Shown: piece after piece, positions 23,146 through 30,700 of the stretch
Layout: each line of letters begins with the position of its first letter
Position numbering within the stretch: the stretch's first letter is position 1
Assembly: GCA_035527715.1 (NCBI GenBank)
Contig: DATKZY010000195.1
Coordinates: 1 to 36,582, forward strand
Length of the DNA: 36,582 nucleotides
Reading direction: 5' to 3'
Source: DSUN01 sp035527715
GTDB lineage: Bacteria > Planctomycetota > PUPC01 > DSUN01
Translations under genes and position numbers: made by a program
Notes under the pieces: model-generated
The model's database searches: none
Seen by the model: only the letters and a program-made list of their open reading frames with translations
What the model was told of the DNA's origin: nothing

Positions 23146-23955
23146 TCAGCGTTTCTTCTTCGGTTTCCGCCGCGCCGCCTTCGGCCGGGCGGCCGCCTTG
23201 GGCGTGGGCTTGGGCCGCGGCTTCGGCTTGGCCCGGGCCCTGGCTCTTCTTTTCGCCCGCCGGGCCGCGGCCTCCAGCTCCGCAATGCGCGCCGGCGCCG
23301 TCTTGCACTCCTTGCGCAGCGGGCAGGGCCGGCAGTCGAAGTCCTTCTGCGTGCACACGGTGAGCGTGTGCTGCCGGAGCGCGCTGTAGATGAAGTGCGC
23401 CTCCCGGGCGGGAATCACGTCGTCCAGGCCCGCCTCGATCTCGGCCTCGGTCGCCGTCTCGCCCGCCAGGCCGAGACGCTGGATCACTCGCGCGACATCC
23501 GCGTCCACCAACACCCGGTCGTAGTGGAACACGTGGTAGAGCACCCCGGCCGCGATGGGATGGGGGATTCCCTCGATGGCCATGAACCAGTCCCGGAGCT
23601 GCTGGCGCGGGCGGCTGGCCAGGGCCTCGAAGCCGAAGTCATAGAGCTCCTCCACGGCCTTGCCCAGGATGCGCTTGAGCGCGGCCGCCTTCACCGCCGC
23701 CAGGCCGCAGGCCTCCAGCACGCCGGCCGCCTCCGTCGTCATGCTCACCCGCAACTCATTCCAGTCCACAAACTCCTCGGCCAGCTTCGCGTAGGCCTGC
23801 CGCGCCTTCGCCGGCGGCGCGTCCACCCACAGCGCCGCCGTCACCACCTGGTCCACCAGCGACTCCTTCGGGTCCGGTGGCTCGCCGAGCGGGTAGGCCT
23901 TCGCGAGGAGTGGTCGGAGGCGCTTGGTCTTGCGGATCGAGAGCTTATGGGGCAT
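23146..23955 (-). CDS. EndoIII-like HhH-GPD protein with Fe-S cluster, catalytic Lys missing
   Basis: A 269-residue protein from the ATG at 23955, where the Lys/Arg-rich N-terminus MPHKLSIRKTKRL fits better than the start 15 codons upstream. It has the endonuclease III superfamily core. The helix-hairpin-helix is degenerate (IEGIPHPIAAG at 127-137 in place of LPGVGxKTA), so the position of the catalytic lysine is Pro133. The conserved Asp of the VDTH motif survives as VDAD (D151). The [4Fe-4S] loop is perfect: C201-x6-C208-x2-C211-x5-C217. The last ~45 residues are a Lys/Arg/Pro/Ala tail expected to bind nucleic acid. It probably binds DNA and may be a monofunctional glycosylase or structural protein rather than an AP lyase. 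It heads the operon leading into the glycosidase and has its own promoter. Confidence 0.82.
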   Translation of the reverse strand: MPHKLSIRKTKRLRPLLAKAYPLGEPPDPKESLVDQVVTAALWVDAPPAKARQAYAKLAEEFVDWNELRVSMTTEAAGVLEACGLAAVKAAALKRILGKAVEELYDFGFEALASRPRQQLRDWFMAIEGIPHPIAAGVLYHVFHYDRVLVDADVARVIQRLGLAGETATEAEIEAGLDDVIPAREAHFIYSALRQHTLTVCTQKDFDCRPCPLRKECKTAPARIAELEAAARRAKRRARARAKPKPRPKPTPKAAARPKAARRKPKKKR

Positions 23956-24014
23956 CGCTCGCACCGAATCAGCGGTTTGCGAAACGCTTCGCGGCCGCAA
24001 GGCCGCGCCGATGC

Positions 24015-24043
24015 ATGGTACCGCTCATGGAAAGCAAAGTCAA
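24015..24043 (-). promoter_or_regulatory. Sigma70-type promoter overlapping a stop codon
   Basis: On the minus strand TTGACT (24043-24038), 17-bp spacer, TACCAT (24020-24015). The TGA within the -35 box is the stop of the spermidine-synthase-like gene. The start point near 24008 gives a ~52-nt leader to the EndoIII-like gene and probably drives the operon down to 13664. Confidence 0.6.
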
Positions 24044-26193
24044 CTGCGATTTGCCCGGCCCACCGCCAGCAGCGCCACCAGGCCGAGTCCCGCAAGCCCC
24101 GCAAGCAACAGGCACACGCCGCCGAGGCCCACGCTGGGCGCCAGCACCGAGCTGACCGCCAATGCGCCCAGGCAGGAGCCGAAGAGGTCCAGGCCGTAGA
24201 GCACCCCCGCCGACCCGGCGCCCCCGGAGTGCAGGGCCGCCGCCAGCGGAAATTGCAGGCCGCCCGCGAACCCCGCCAATAGGGCCGCCAGACTGAATGC
24301 CGCCCCAGCCACCGCCGGCAACGCCGCGAACCGCACGCTCGCGCTCAACGCCAGGAACCCCAGCAGCGCCAGGGGATAGGCGCAGATGCCCACCTGCACC
24401 CACTGCATCCGGCCCCACGTGGCCCTGCCGCCGCGCACCCAGCGGCTCGACACCCAGGCCCCCAGCGCCAGGCCGAACATGAACGAGGCGACGAGCAGGC
24501 CCACATACTGGTACACGTAGCCGCAGACGACCTGGAAGCCGAGGAGGACGGTGAACTCGACGCCCATCTCGACCAGCCCGGTCGAGGCGATGGAGAAGGC
24601 CAGCGCCCCGTCGCGCCAGCGCCGTCGGGCCAGCGGCACGGCCAGCGAGATCGCCGCCACCACGCCCAGCAGCACCAGCGGGGCCACGGCCGGGTGATGG
24701 TCCAGAACCTCGAGCACGCGGCCGAGGTCGAGCGCCAAAGGCGTCGAGCCCGACTGCCGCACACGCTGCTGCGCGCTCCAGCGCTGGGCCTCGTAGTAGT
24801 AGCAGCGGGGCGACAGGTCGCGGTTCCGCTCCGCCGGCGCGTTCACCACCCGCTGAAGCCCCTCGAGCCGCCCGCCGACCAGGTCGGCCTCCCACGAGAG
24901 AGCGTCCACATACGAGGTCGCCACCCCGCGCTCCGCCATCCGCGCGTCGAGCACGCCCAGGCGATAGCCCACCACCCCCTCGCGGTTCGACGCCAGAAAC
25001 GCGACCGGGGCGCCAGGGAAGACGATCACGTGCGGAAACGCCGCCGCCAGCGAGCCGTGCAGGCAGGCCAACAGCCGCCGCGACTCCTCGGGAATGTAGT
25101 CGTGTCCCCCGCTCGCGTGGAACGCGAACACCCCGCCCGGCTCCAGCACCCGCGCCACCTCGCGGAAGAACTCCACCGTGTAGAAGCGATTGGTCTGAGC
25201 CGTCGTCGGCGGCCCCACCGCCGAGAGGGCCACGTCGAACCGCTGCGATGTCCCCTTCACGAAGGCCCGGCCGTCGGCGAGCACGACCTCGACCCGTCGG
25301 TCCCGCAGGGCCTTCGCCGCCGCCGGCGGAAAGTGCCGCCGCACCATCTCCACCGCCAGCGGATCCAGCTCCACATACGTCAGGCGTTCGACCGATGGGT
25401 GCTTGAGGACCTCCTCGACGGCGCCCGGCCCTCCCCCCAGCAGCAGCACGCGCCGCGGCCCCGGGTGCTCCAGCATCGGCAGGTGCGCCACACCCTCCGC
25501 CGCGGGCGGGTCCGGGTAGCTGAACGCCAGCACGCCGTTCACATACAGCGTTCGCTGCTCGCCTTCCTTCTGCCTCGTGACCGTCACCCGGCCATACGGG
25601 GAATCGGCCGAGGCCACGACGGCCAGGGGACGCCAGTAGGCGCTGTCCATCTGGTGGAAGACGCCGGGCAGGCTGAGCCAGTGGACGAGCACGAAGGTGT
25701 AGGAGACCCCGCCCACGGCAGCGCCCGCCGCCTCCAGCAGGTACACCGTGCCCACCGTCCCTCCCGCCTCCTCCGCGGCCCGGCACGCCAGGGGGAACAA
25801 GAAGCCATTGACGAGGCAAAACGGCGCCAGGAGCGCCAGCGACGACACGAGCATCGTGCCCAAGGGGCGAATCTGCCCGATCGAGCCCCCCTCGGTCGCG
25901 CGAAGGACCACCTTCAGGCCGCGCGCGCCGACCACGGTCGCCACGAGCAGCACGGCCATCACGGCCAGCGTCGCCGCGAGCCACGTGCCCGGCCGCTTCA
26001 GCCGCCGGGTCAGCCGCCCCAGGCCCAGGCTCCCCAGCCCCGTCCAGAACAGCCACGTGCCCAGCATCGCACCGATGCACAGCTCGTTGCCGTAGAACGT
26101 CACCACCATCTCGCGCAGCACCACCACCTGCGCGACCACGCCGCAGAAGCCGATGGCGAACACCGAGACGTGTAGCGGACGCATCCGTGCCAT
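24040..26193 (-). CDS. Membrane protein with spermidine-synthase-like methyltransferase-fold domain
   Basis: A 717-residue protein from the ATG at 26193. About five to six transmembrane helices (residues ~5-210: VSVFAIGFCGVVAQVVVLREM, GTWLAATLAVMAVLLVATVVG, MLVSSLALLAPFCLVNGFLF) precede a Rossmann-like domain. That domain has 'VLLLGGGPGAVEEVLKH' (~251), 'YVELDPLAVEMVRRHF' and 'VVLADGRAFVKG'. The motif around 'FDVALSAVGPPTTAQTNRFYTVEFFREVARVLEPGG' (in part) aligns with spermidine synthases but lacks their proton-accepting Asp. A further five to seven helices end the protein (LVLLGVVAAISLAVPLA, LALLGFLALSASV, GVCLLLAGLAGLGLVALLAV). Such fused proteins are common in environmental genomes and have no assigned reaction. 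An SAM or decarboxylated-SAM site is plausible. Confidence 0.8.
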   Translation of the reverse strand: MARMRPLHVSVFAIGFCGVVAQVVVLREMVVTFYGNELCIGAMLGTWLFWTGLGSLGLGRLTRRLKRPGTWLAATLAVMAVLLVATVVGARGLKVVLRATEGGSIGQIRPLGTMLVSSLALLAPFCLVNGFLFPLACRAAEEAGGTVGTVYLLEAAGAAVGGVSYTFVLVHWLSLPGVFHQMDSAYWRPLAVVASADSPYGRVTVTRQKEGEQRTLYVNGVLAFSYPDPPAAEGVAHLPMLEHPGPRRVLLLGGGPGAVEEVLKHPSVERLTYVELDPLAVEMVRRHFPPAAAKALRDRRVEVVLADGRAFVKGTSQRFDVALSAVGPPTTAQTNRFYTVEFFREVARVLEPGGVFAFHASGGHDYIPEESRRLLACLHGSLAAAFPHVIVFPGAPVAFLASNREGVVGYRLGVLDARMAERGVATSYVDALSWEADLVGGRLEGLQRVVNAPAERNRDLSPRCYYYEAQRWSAQQRVRQSGSTPLALDLGRVLEVLDHHPAVAPLVLLGVVAAISLAVPLARRRWRDGALAFSIASTGLVEMGVEFTVLLGFQVVCGYVYQYVGLLVASFMFGLALGAWVSSRWVRGGRATWGRMQWVQVGICAYPLALLGFLALSASVRFAALPAVAGAAFSLAALLAGFAGGLQFPLAAALHSGGAGSAGVLYGLDLFGSCLGALAVSSVLAPSVGLGGVCLLLAGLAGLGLVALLAVGRANRS

Positions 26194-26202
26194 AGTTCCG
26201 GC

Positions 26203-26231
26203 ATCATAGCCCGCAGGGGCGTGGCCTTCAA
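26203..26231 (-). promoter_or_regulatory. Sigma70-type promoter, nearly leaderless
   Basis: On the minus strand TTGAAG (26231-26226), 17-bp spacer, TATGAT (26208-26203). The predicted start (~26196) lies three bases before the ATG at 26193. Confidence 0.6.
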
Positions 26232-26293
26232 GTGCCCCCGCCGGCGCAGGGCGCGACAGCGGATTTGCGCGCCAGAGGGTTCCCCGCCCGCCT

Positions 26294-26505
26294 CCACCGG
26301 GCTCGCCTCGGTGGGGCGATGATTGGGGACTGCGGGGCAGCGGGAACCCCACCCCGGCCCCTCGTCCTGGTAGTAGGGGGCGGGGCTGGGAGATAATTGC
26401 ACACCTGTACAAGTGTGCAATTATCTCCCACGAGGGGAGGGAGACTGCGGGGGTGTCGTCCGCGGGTAGTCCCCAATCATCGCCCCACCGAGGAGAGCCC
26501 CGTGG
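26294..26505. repeat. 212-bp nested inverted repeat with central 42-bp palindrome
   Basis: Outer arms 26294-26331 and 26468-26505 are inverted copies matching at 36 of 38 positions, with an unbroken 26-bp core (26306-26331 with 26468-26493). Inside lies 26388-26429, a palindrome of 17 perfect base pairs, one mismatch and a TGTACA centre; its inner part (AGATAATTGCACAC) is strikingly AT-rich for this genome. A further short pair CCCCTCGT/ACGAGGGG flanks the palindrome. No ORF of convincing quality crosses it. It sits between two divergent promoters (26203-26231 and 26572-26599). It could be a MITE-like element without visible target duplication, a structured RNA, or an operator/cruciform region. 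Confidence 0.85.
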
Positions 26506-26571
26506 ATGCGTCCGAACACGATGCTTCGGGCCCGCGCAGACCCGCTACAGCACCCCCGACGCAAAGGGCAA

Positions 26572-26599
26572 TTGACAGGCCGCATCCGCCGCCTACAAT
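26572..26599 (+). promoter_or_regulatory. Sigma70-type promoter for the DUF4091 operon
   Basis: TTGACA at 26572-26577, 16-bp spacer, TACAAT at 26594-26599. The predicted start near 26606 leaves a leader of about 135 nt that carries two hairpins (26635-26696). Confidence 0.75.
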
Positions 26600-26634
26600 G
26601 CAGGTGTGGGGAGCACATCGGAGACCCGTGGCGC

Positions 26635-26696
26635 CACAGGCAAGATGCCTGTGCCACCCTCAGAGACATGGCGGTGGCACAGGCTTCCAGCCTGTG
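26635..26696 (+). repeat. Paired hairpins in the DUF4091 leader
   Basis: CACAGGC-AAGAT-GCCTGTG (26635-26653) and CACAGGC-TTCCA-GCCTGTG (26678-26696) are two 7-bp stem-loops. GCCTGTGCCACC (26647-26658) is also the exact complement of GGTGGCACAGGC (26673-26684), so a 12-bp alternative stem excludes both. One frame reads GGTGFQPV, a peptide string I associate with a repeat scattered in planctomycete genomes. It may be a repeat insertion, an attenuator-like switch, or both. Confidence 0.65.
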
Positions 26697-26740
26697 GGTG
26701 GAAGCAGCGCAGGCCTCAAGGCCAGTTCGGGGGACCCAAG

Positions 26741-28699
26741 ATGGGCAGGACGAAGAAGCTCGCCGTCGCAGCCGTCGTAGGGGCCAATGCGTGTCTGGCT
26801 GCTGCCCAGGGCGGCACGCTCGCCGCGTGGGCGGTGGACCCGCACGTGAAGGTTTTCCGCGATGCCCCGCCGCCAGCCGAGCCGGGCGTCGTGCGGCTCC
26901 GCGCGGCCCGCAACGAGTTCGAGCCTGGGCAGATCGCCTTCCGCTCGCCGACGCCCCTCAAAGCCGTCCGCATCGAGCTTTCGCCCCTCCGCCACGCCGA
27001 CGGCAAGGCCACCATCGGCGGCGACGACCTCGCCTGGAACTTCCTCGGCTTCATCCCCCTGAAGAAGAACACGCAGGACTCCGACAAGATTCGGCTCCGC
27101 GCCGCGCCCTGCGAAGTCCCCGACCCGCTCCTCGACGCCCGCACGCTCGACGTCGCGGCCGACGCCACGCAGCCTGTCTGGCTCACCGTCCGCGTGCCCA
27201 AGGACGCCTCGCCGGGCATCTATCGCGGCGAGGCGGCAGTCGCTGCCGGCGACGCCCGAGCCGCCGTGCCCGTCGAGCTGACCGTTGACCCCTTCACCCT
27301 CCCCGACGAGCGGCACCTGCTCGTGACCAACTGGTTCAACCTGAACAACATCGCCAAGGCCCACAAGGTGGAGGCCTGGTCGGACGCCTTCTGGCCCGTC
27401 CTCGAGCGCTACGCCCGCAACATGGCCGCCCACCGCCAAAACGTCGCCTACACCCCGTGGAGCCTGGTCGGCGTGGCCCGCGAGGCCGACGGCAAGCTCT
27501 CGTTCGACTACGCGCGCTTCGACCGCTACGTCGAGCTGTTCCAGCGGGCGGGCGTGGCCGACGGCATCGAGCTCACCCACGTCGCCCACTTCGGCGAGGG
27601 CGGCTGGAGCAGCAAGGAGATCGTCCTCGGCAAGGTCGGCGCCACCGACCGCAAGACGGGCAAGCGGGTCGAGCTCGGCCCCGAGGAGGGGCTGGCGCCG
27701 CTGCTCGCCGACCTCGAGAAGCACCTCGACGCCAAGGGCTGGCTCGCCAGGGCGATGATCCACGTCGCCGACGAGCCGTCGCTCAACAACCTCGCCTCCT
27801 GGCGGAAGGCGTCCGAATTCGTCCACAAGGCCGCGCCCCGCATCCGCCGCATGGACGCCATCGAGTCGGTGGACTTCAGCGGCGCCCTGGAGGTCTGGGT
27901 GCCCAAGCTCTCGCACTTCGACCGCTGGCGCGAGGCATACGAGGCCCGGCGGGCGGGCAACGAGTTCTGGTACTACATCTGCTGCCATCCCTTCGGCAAC
28001 GTCTACCCCAACCGCTTCCTCGACTACCCGCTCAGCCGCGTGCGCGTCCTCCACTGGATCAACTTCGCCTGCGACCTGACGGGCTACCTGCACTGGGGCC
28101 TGAACTTCTGGGGCGACGACCCCTTCGGCCCGCCCAGCGACAGGCTCCCGCCCGGCGACACCCACGTCCTCTACCCCGGCCCCGACGGCCCGCTCAGCTC
28201 CATCCGCTGGGAGATCCAGCGCGAGAGCATCGAGGACTTCGAGTACCTCCACCTGCTCGTCGCCAAGACGGCGGAGGCGAAGAAGCGCCTCGGGCCGGCC
28301 GCCGAGTGGGTGGACCCTCGTCGCCGCGCCCTGGAGCTGTGCCGCGAGGTCGTCCCCGCCATCGCCGACACCGAGAAGGACCCCGCCCGCATCCTCGCCG
28401 TGCGGGGCGAGATCGCCGACGAGATCATCGCCCTCGACCGCGAGCCGCTGCTCCTCGCCGAAACGGAGCCGATGGCTGGCTCCACCCTCGTCCACGGCCC
28501 CATCAGCGTCGAACTGCGCGGCGTCACGCGGCCGGGCGTCTCCGTCAAGATCAACGGCACCCCCGTCGAGGTCGGCCCCGACGGCCGCTTCGCTACGCAC
28601 GTCTGGCCGCGTGGCACGAAGCAGGAGGTCCGCCTCGAGGCCGAGCGCGAGGGGAAGAAGAAGGTGTCACTCCGCCGTTTCCGTGTGAGGAGAGAGTAG
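26741..28699 (+). CDS. Secreted DUF4091 / GH123-like glycoside hydrolase
   Basis: A 652-residue protein starting at the ATG at 26741, after a GGGGGA stretch; the longer frame upstream is repeat-derived leader. Signal peptide: MGRTKKLAVAAVVGANACLAAAQG. An N-terminal beta-sandwich (residues ~25-190: VVRLRAARNEFEPGQIAFRS, PVWLTVRVPKDASPGIYRGE) matches the jelly-roll domain that precedes GH123/DUF4091 catalytic domains. The barrel domain contains 'MIHVADEPSLNNLASW' with the acidic pair D344-E345, expected to be the catalytic dyad in this family. It then has 'FWYYICCHPFGNVYPN' and 'YLHWGLNFWGDDPF'. A short Ig-like tail closes it (VSVKINGTPVEVGPDGRF). It probably cleaves an N-acetylhexosamine-containing glycan, but specificity is inferred only. 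The next gene starts four bases after its stop. Confidence 0.85.
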   Translation: MGRTKKLAVAAVVGANACLAAAQGGTLAAWAVDPHVKVFRDAPPPAEPGVVRLRAARNEFEPGQIAFRSPTPLKAVRIELSPLRHADGKATIGGDDLAWNFLGFIPLKKNTQDSDKIRLRAAPCEVPDPLLDARTLDVAADATQPVWLTVRVPKDASPGIYRGEAAVAAGDARAAVPVELTVDPFTLPDERHLLVTNWFNLNNIAKAHKVEAWSDAFWPVLERYARNMAAHRQNVAYTPWSLVGVAREADGKLSFDYARFDRYVELFQRAGVADGIELTHVAHFGEGGWSSKEIVLGKVGATDRKTGKRVELGPEEGLAPLLADLEKHLDAKGWLARAMIHVADEPSLNNLASWRKASEFVHKAAPRIRRMDAIESVDFSGALEVWVPKLSHFDRWREAYEARRAGNEFWYYICCHPFGNVYPNRFLDYPLSRVRVLHWINFACDLTGYLHWGLNFWGDDPFGPPSDRLPPGDTHVLYPGPDGPLSSIRWEIQRESIEDFEYLHLLVAKTAEAKKRLGPAAEWVDPRRRALELCREVVPAIADTEKDPARILAVRGEIADEIIALDREPLLLAETEPMAGSTLVHGPISVELRGVTRPGVSVKINGTPVEVGPDGRFATHVWPRGTKQEVRLEAEREGKKKVSLRRFRVRRE

Positions 28700-28703
28700 G
28701 GGC

Positions 28704-30689
28704 ATGGCCCTGGCGACGAGTCCATCCACAGCAGAGGGCCAGGCGAGCGTCGCACCGCCGGACCGCCCGCGCTGGGGGTTGGCCATCGGGGTGGGCCTCG
28801 CGCTCGCGGTGGTCGTGAACCTGTACGTGTTCGCCTCCGACTACATCTACATCTCGTCGCGGCTGACGTTCGGCTACCTGCCGATGGGCGCGATGGTGCC
28901 TTTCGCGTGTTTCATCCTGTTCGTCGTGCCGCTCGTCCGCCTGCTGGCGCCCCGCCACGCCTTCCGCAAGGAGGAGCTGATCGTCATCTTCGCCATGACG
29001 CTCGTCGGCTCCGTGTTCCCCACGCTCTCGATGACAGGCTTCATCCCGTCGGTGCTCGCCACGCCCTACTACTTCGCCACGCCGGAGAACCAGTGGCAGC
29101 ACCTGCTGCTGCCCCACCTGCCGACGTGGGCCTTCCCGCCCAACGAGGCGGGCGAGATGCAGTGGTTCTTCCAGGGCCTGCCGAAGGGCGAGAGCATCCC
29201 CTGGGGCGTGTGGGTGATGCCGCTCGTGTGGTGGACGATGCTCCTTGTGGGCATCGCGCTGGCGACGACGTGTCTCGCCGCCATCCTCCGCAAGCAGTGG
29301 GTCGAGCGCGAGCGCCTCGCCTTCCCCCTCGCCCAGGTGCCGCTCGACATGATTCGCCCAGGCAAGGGCCGCCTGCCCGCCTTCATGACCAGCCGCCTCT
29401 TCTGGATCGCCTTCGGCTTCGCACTCTTCGCCGTCAGTTGGAACATCATCAGCTTCTTCGACACCTCGTTCCCCACGTTTCCGATCATCCACGGCCAAAG
29501 CTTCCTGAACATCGCGCGGGGGTTCCCCAGCCTGCGGACCAATGTGAACCTCTTCGTCATCGGCTTCGCCTTCCTCACCCCGCTCGACGTGTTGATGAGC
29601 GTGTGGCTCTTCCACTTCCTGGCCATCCTCCAGGTCGGCATCCAGAACCGCCTGGGGTTGACGCTTGGCCCCACGGACATGTGGGACGGCATGACCGCCA
29701 TCATCGCCTGGGAGGAGCAGGGGGCGTTCCTGGTCTTCGTGGGCCTGAGCCTCTGGATGGCGCGGGCACACCTCCGCGACGTGGTGCGGAAGGCCTGGAA
29801 CCCGCGGTGCGAGGTGGACGACTCGCGGGAGCCGATGAGCTATCGCACGGCGGTGGTCGGCTTCCTGGTCGGCGCGGCGCTGGTCGCCGCGTGGCTGTCG
29901 CGGCTGGGGATGAACGGCCCGACGGTGCTGGTCTTCGGCCTCGGCTTCCTCGTGGTCTACGTGGGCGTGGGCAAGGTGGTGGCGCAGTGCGGCCTGGCCT
30001 ACGTGCGGGCGCCCATGACGCCGCACACCTTCGTCTCCCACACGGTGGGCACCGACGGCATCGGCCCGGCCGGCCTCATCGCCATCGCGGCCACGTTCGC
30101 CATCTGGTGCGACAACAAGCCCGTGCTCTCGACCGCCACGATCCACGCCCATCGCGTGGCGGGCGAGCTGCGCACGCGGCCCCGCATCGTCACGGGCGCC
30201 AGCGTGCTCACGATGGCCGTGTGCTTCGTGCTGGCCATCTACCTCACGCTCACCATCTGCTACACCAAGGGCGGCGCGACCACGGGCTGCTGGGAGATCC
30301 AGGGCGGCAACATCGCCTTCTTCGGCGAATACGTCCGAAAGCTCCAGAACCCGCAGGGCACCGACTTCGCCCGCCTCCAGTGCCTGGGCCTCGGCGCGCT
30401 CGTGATGGGCGGCCTCAGCTACCTCAAGTACCGCTTCCTCTGGTGGCCCGTGCACCCGATCGGCTTCTGCTTCGCCAGCGGCTGGGCGATCTCGTCGTGC
30501 GCCTTCTCGATCTTCCTCACCTGGGTCGCCAAGGCCATCATCCTCAAGACCGGCGGCATGATCCTCTATCGCAAGGCCCGGCCGATCTTCCTTGGGCTCC
30601 TCCTCGGCTACGTCGTCGGCGTCGGCCTCTGCTTCCTCGTGGACGTCATTTGGTTCCCGTCCCACGGGCACATGATCCACCATTGGTAG
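28704..30689 (+). CDS. Multi-pass membrane protein, DUF6785-like, possible transporter
   Basis: A 661-residue integral membrane protein with an ATG four bases after the DUF4091 stop and GTAGGGGC as ribosome site. A polar N-terminus of ~25 residues is followed by about 12-14 hydrophobic helices, for example 'GLAIGVGLALAVVVNLYVFA', 'AMVPFACFILFVVPLVRLL', 'VWWTMLLVGIALATTCLAAIL', 'VVGFLVGAALVAAWLSRLG' and 'AKAIILKTGG...FLGLLLGYVVGVGLCFLVDVIW'. The conserved-looking loop 'RKQWVERERLAFPLAQVPLDMI' is characteristic of proteins I know as the DUF6785/DUF6784 group of planctomycetes and relatives, distantly like OPT-type transporters. No energy-coupling motif is evident. Tight coupling with two glycan-active proteins suggests saccharide uptake or export, which is inference. 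Confidence 0.75.
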   Translation: MALATSPSTAEGQASVAPPDRPRWGLAIGVGLALAVVVNLYVFASDYIYISSRLTFGYLPMGAMVPFACFILFVVPLVRLLAPRHAFRKEELIVIFAMTLVGSVFPTLSMTGFIPSVLATPYYFATPENQWQHLLLPHLPTWAFPPNEAGEMQWFFQGLPKGESIPWGVWVMPLVWWTMLLVGIALATTCLAAILRKQWVERERLAFPLAQVPLDMIRPGKGRLPAFMTSRLFWIAFGFALFAVSWNIISFFDTSFPTFPIIHGQSFLNIARGFPSLRTNVNLFVIGFAFLTPLDVLMSVWLFHFLAILQVGIQNRLGLTLGPTDMWDGMTAIIAWEEQGAFLVFVGLSLWMARAHLRDVVRKAWNPRCEVDDSREPMSYRTAVVGFLVGAALVAAWLSRLGMNGPTVLVFGLGFLVVYVGVGKVVAQCGLAYVRAPMTPHTFVSHTVGTDGIGPAGLIAIAATFAIWCDNKPVLSTATIHAHRVAGELRTRPRIVTGASVLTMAVCFVLAIYLTLTICYTKGGATTGCWEIQGGNIAFFGEYVRKLQNPQGTDFARLQCLGLGALVMGGLSYLKYRFLWWPVHPIGFCFASGWAISSCAFSIFLTWVAKAIILKTGGMILYRKARPIFLGLLLGYVVGVGLCFLVDVIWFPSHGHMIHHW

Positions 30690-30700
30690 GGAGTTCTCCA

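Noticed and set aside
26397..26780. ORFs crossing the nested inverted repeat on either strand (for example 26397-26780).
   Set aside because: They start inside the palindrome, have no ribosome site or family resemblance, and follow repeat sequence.
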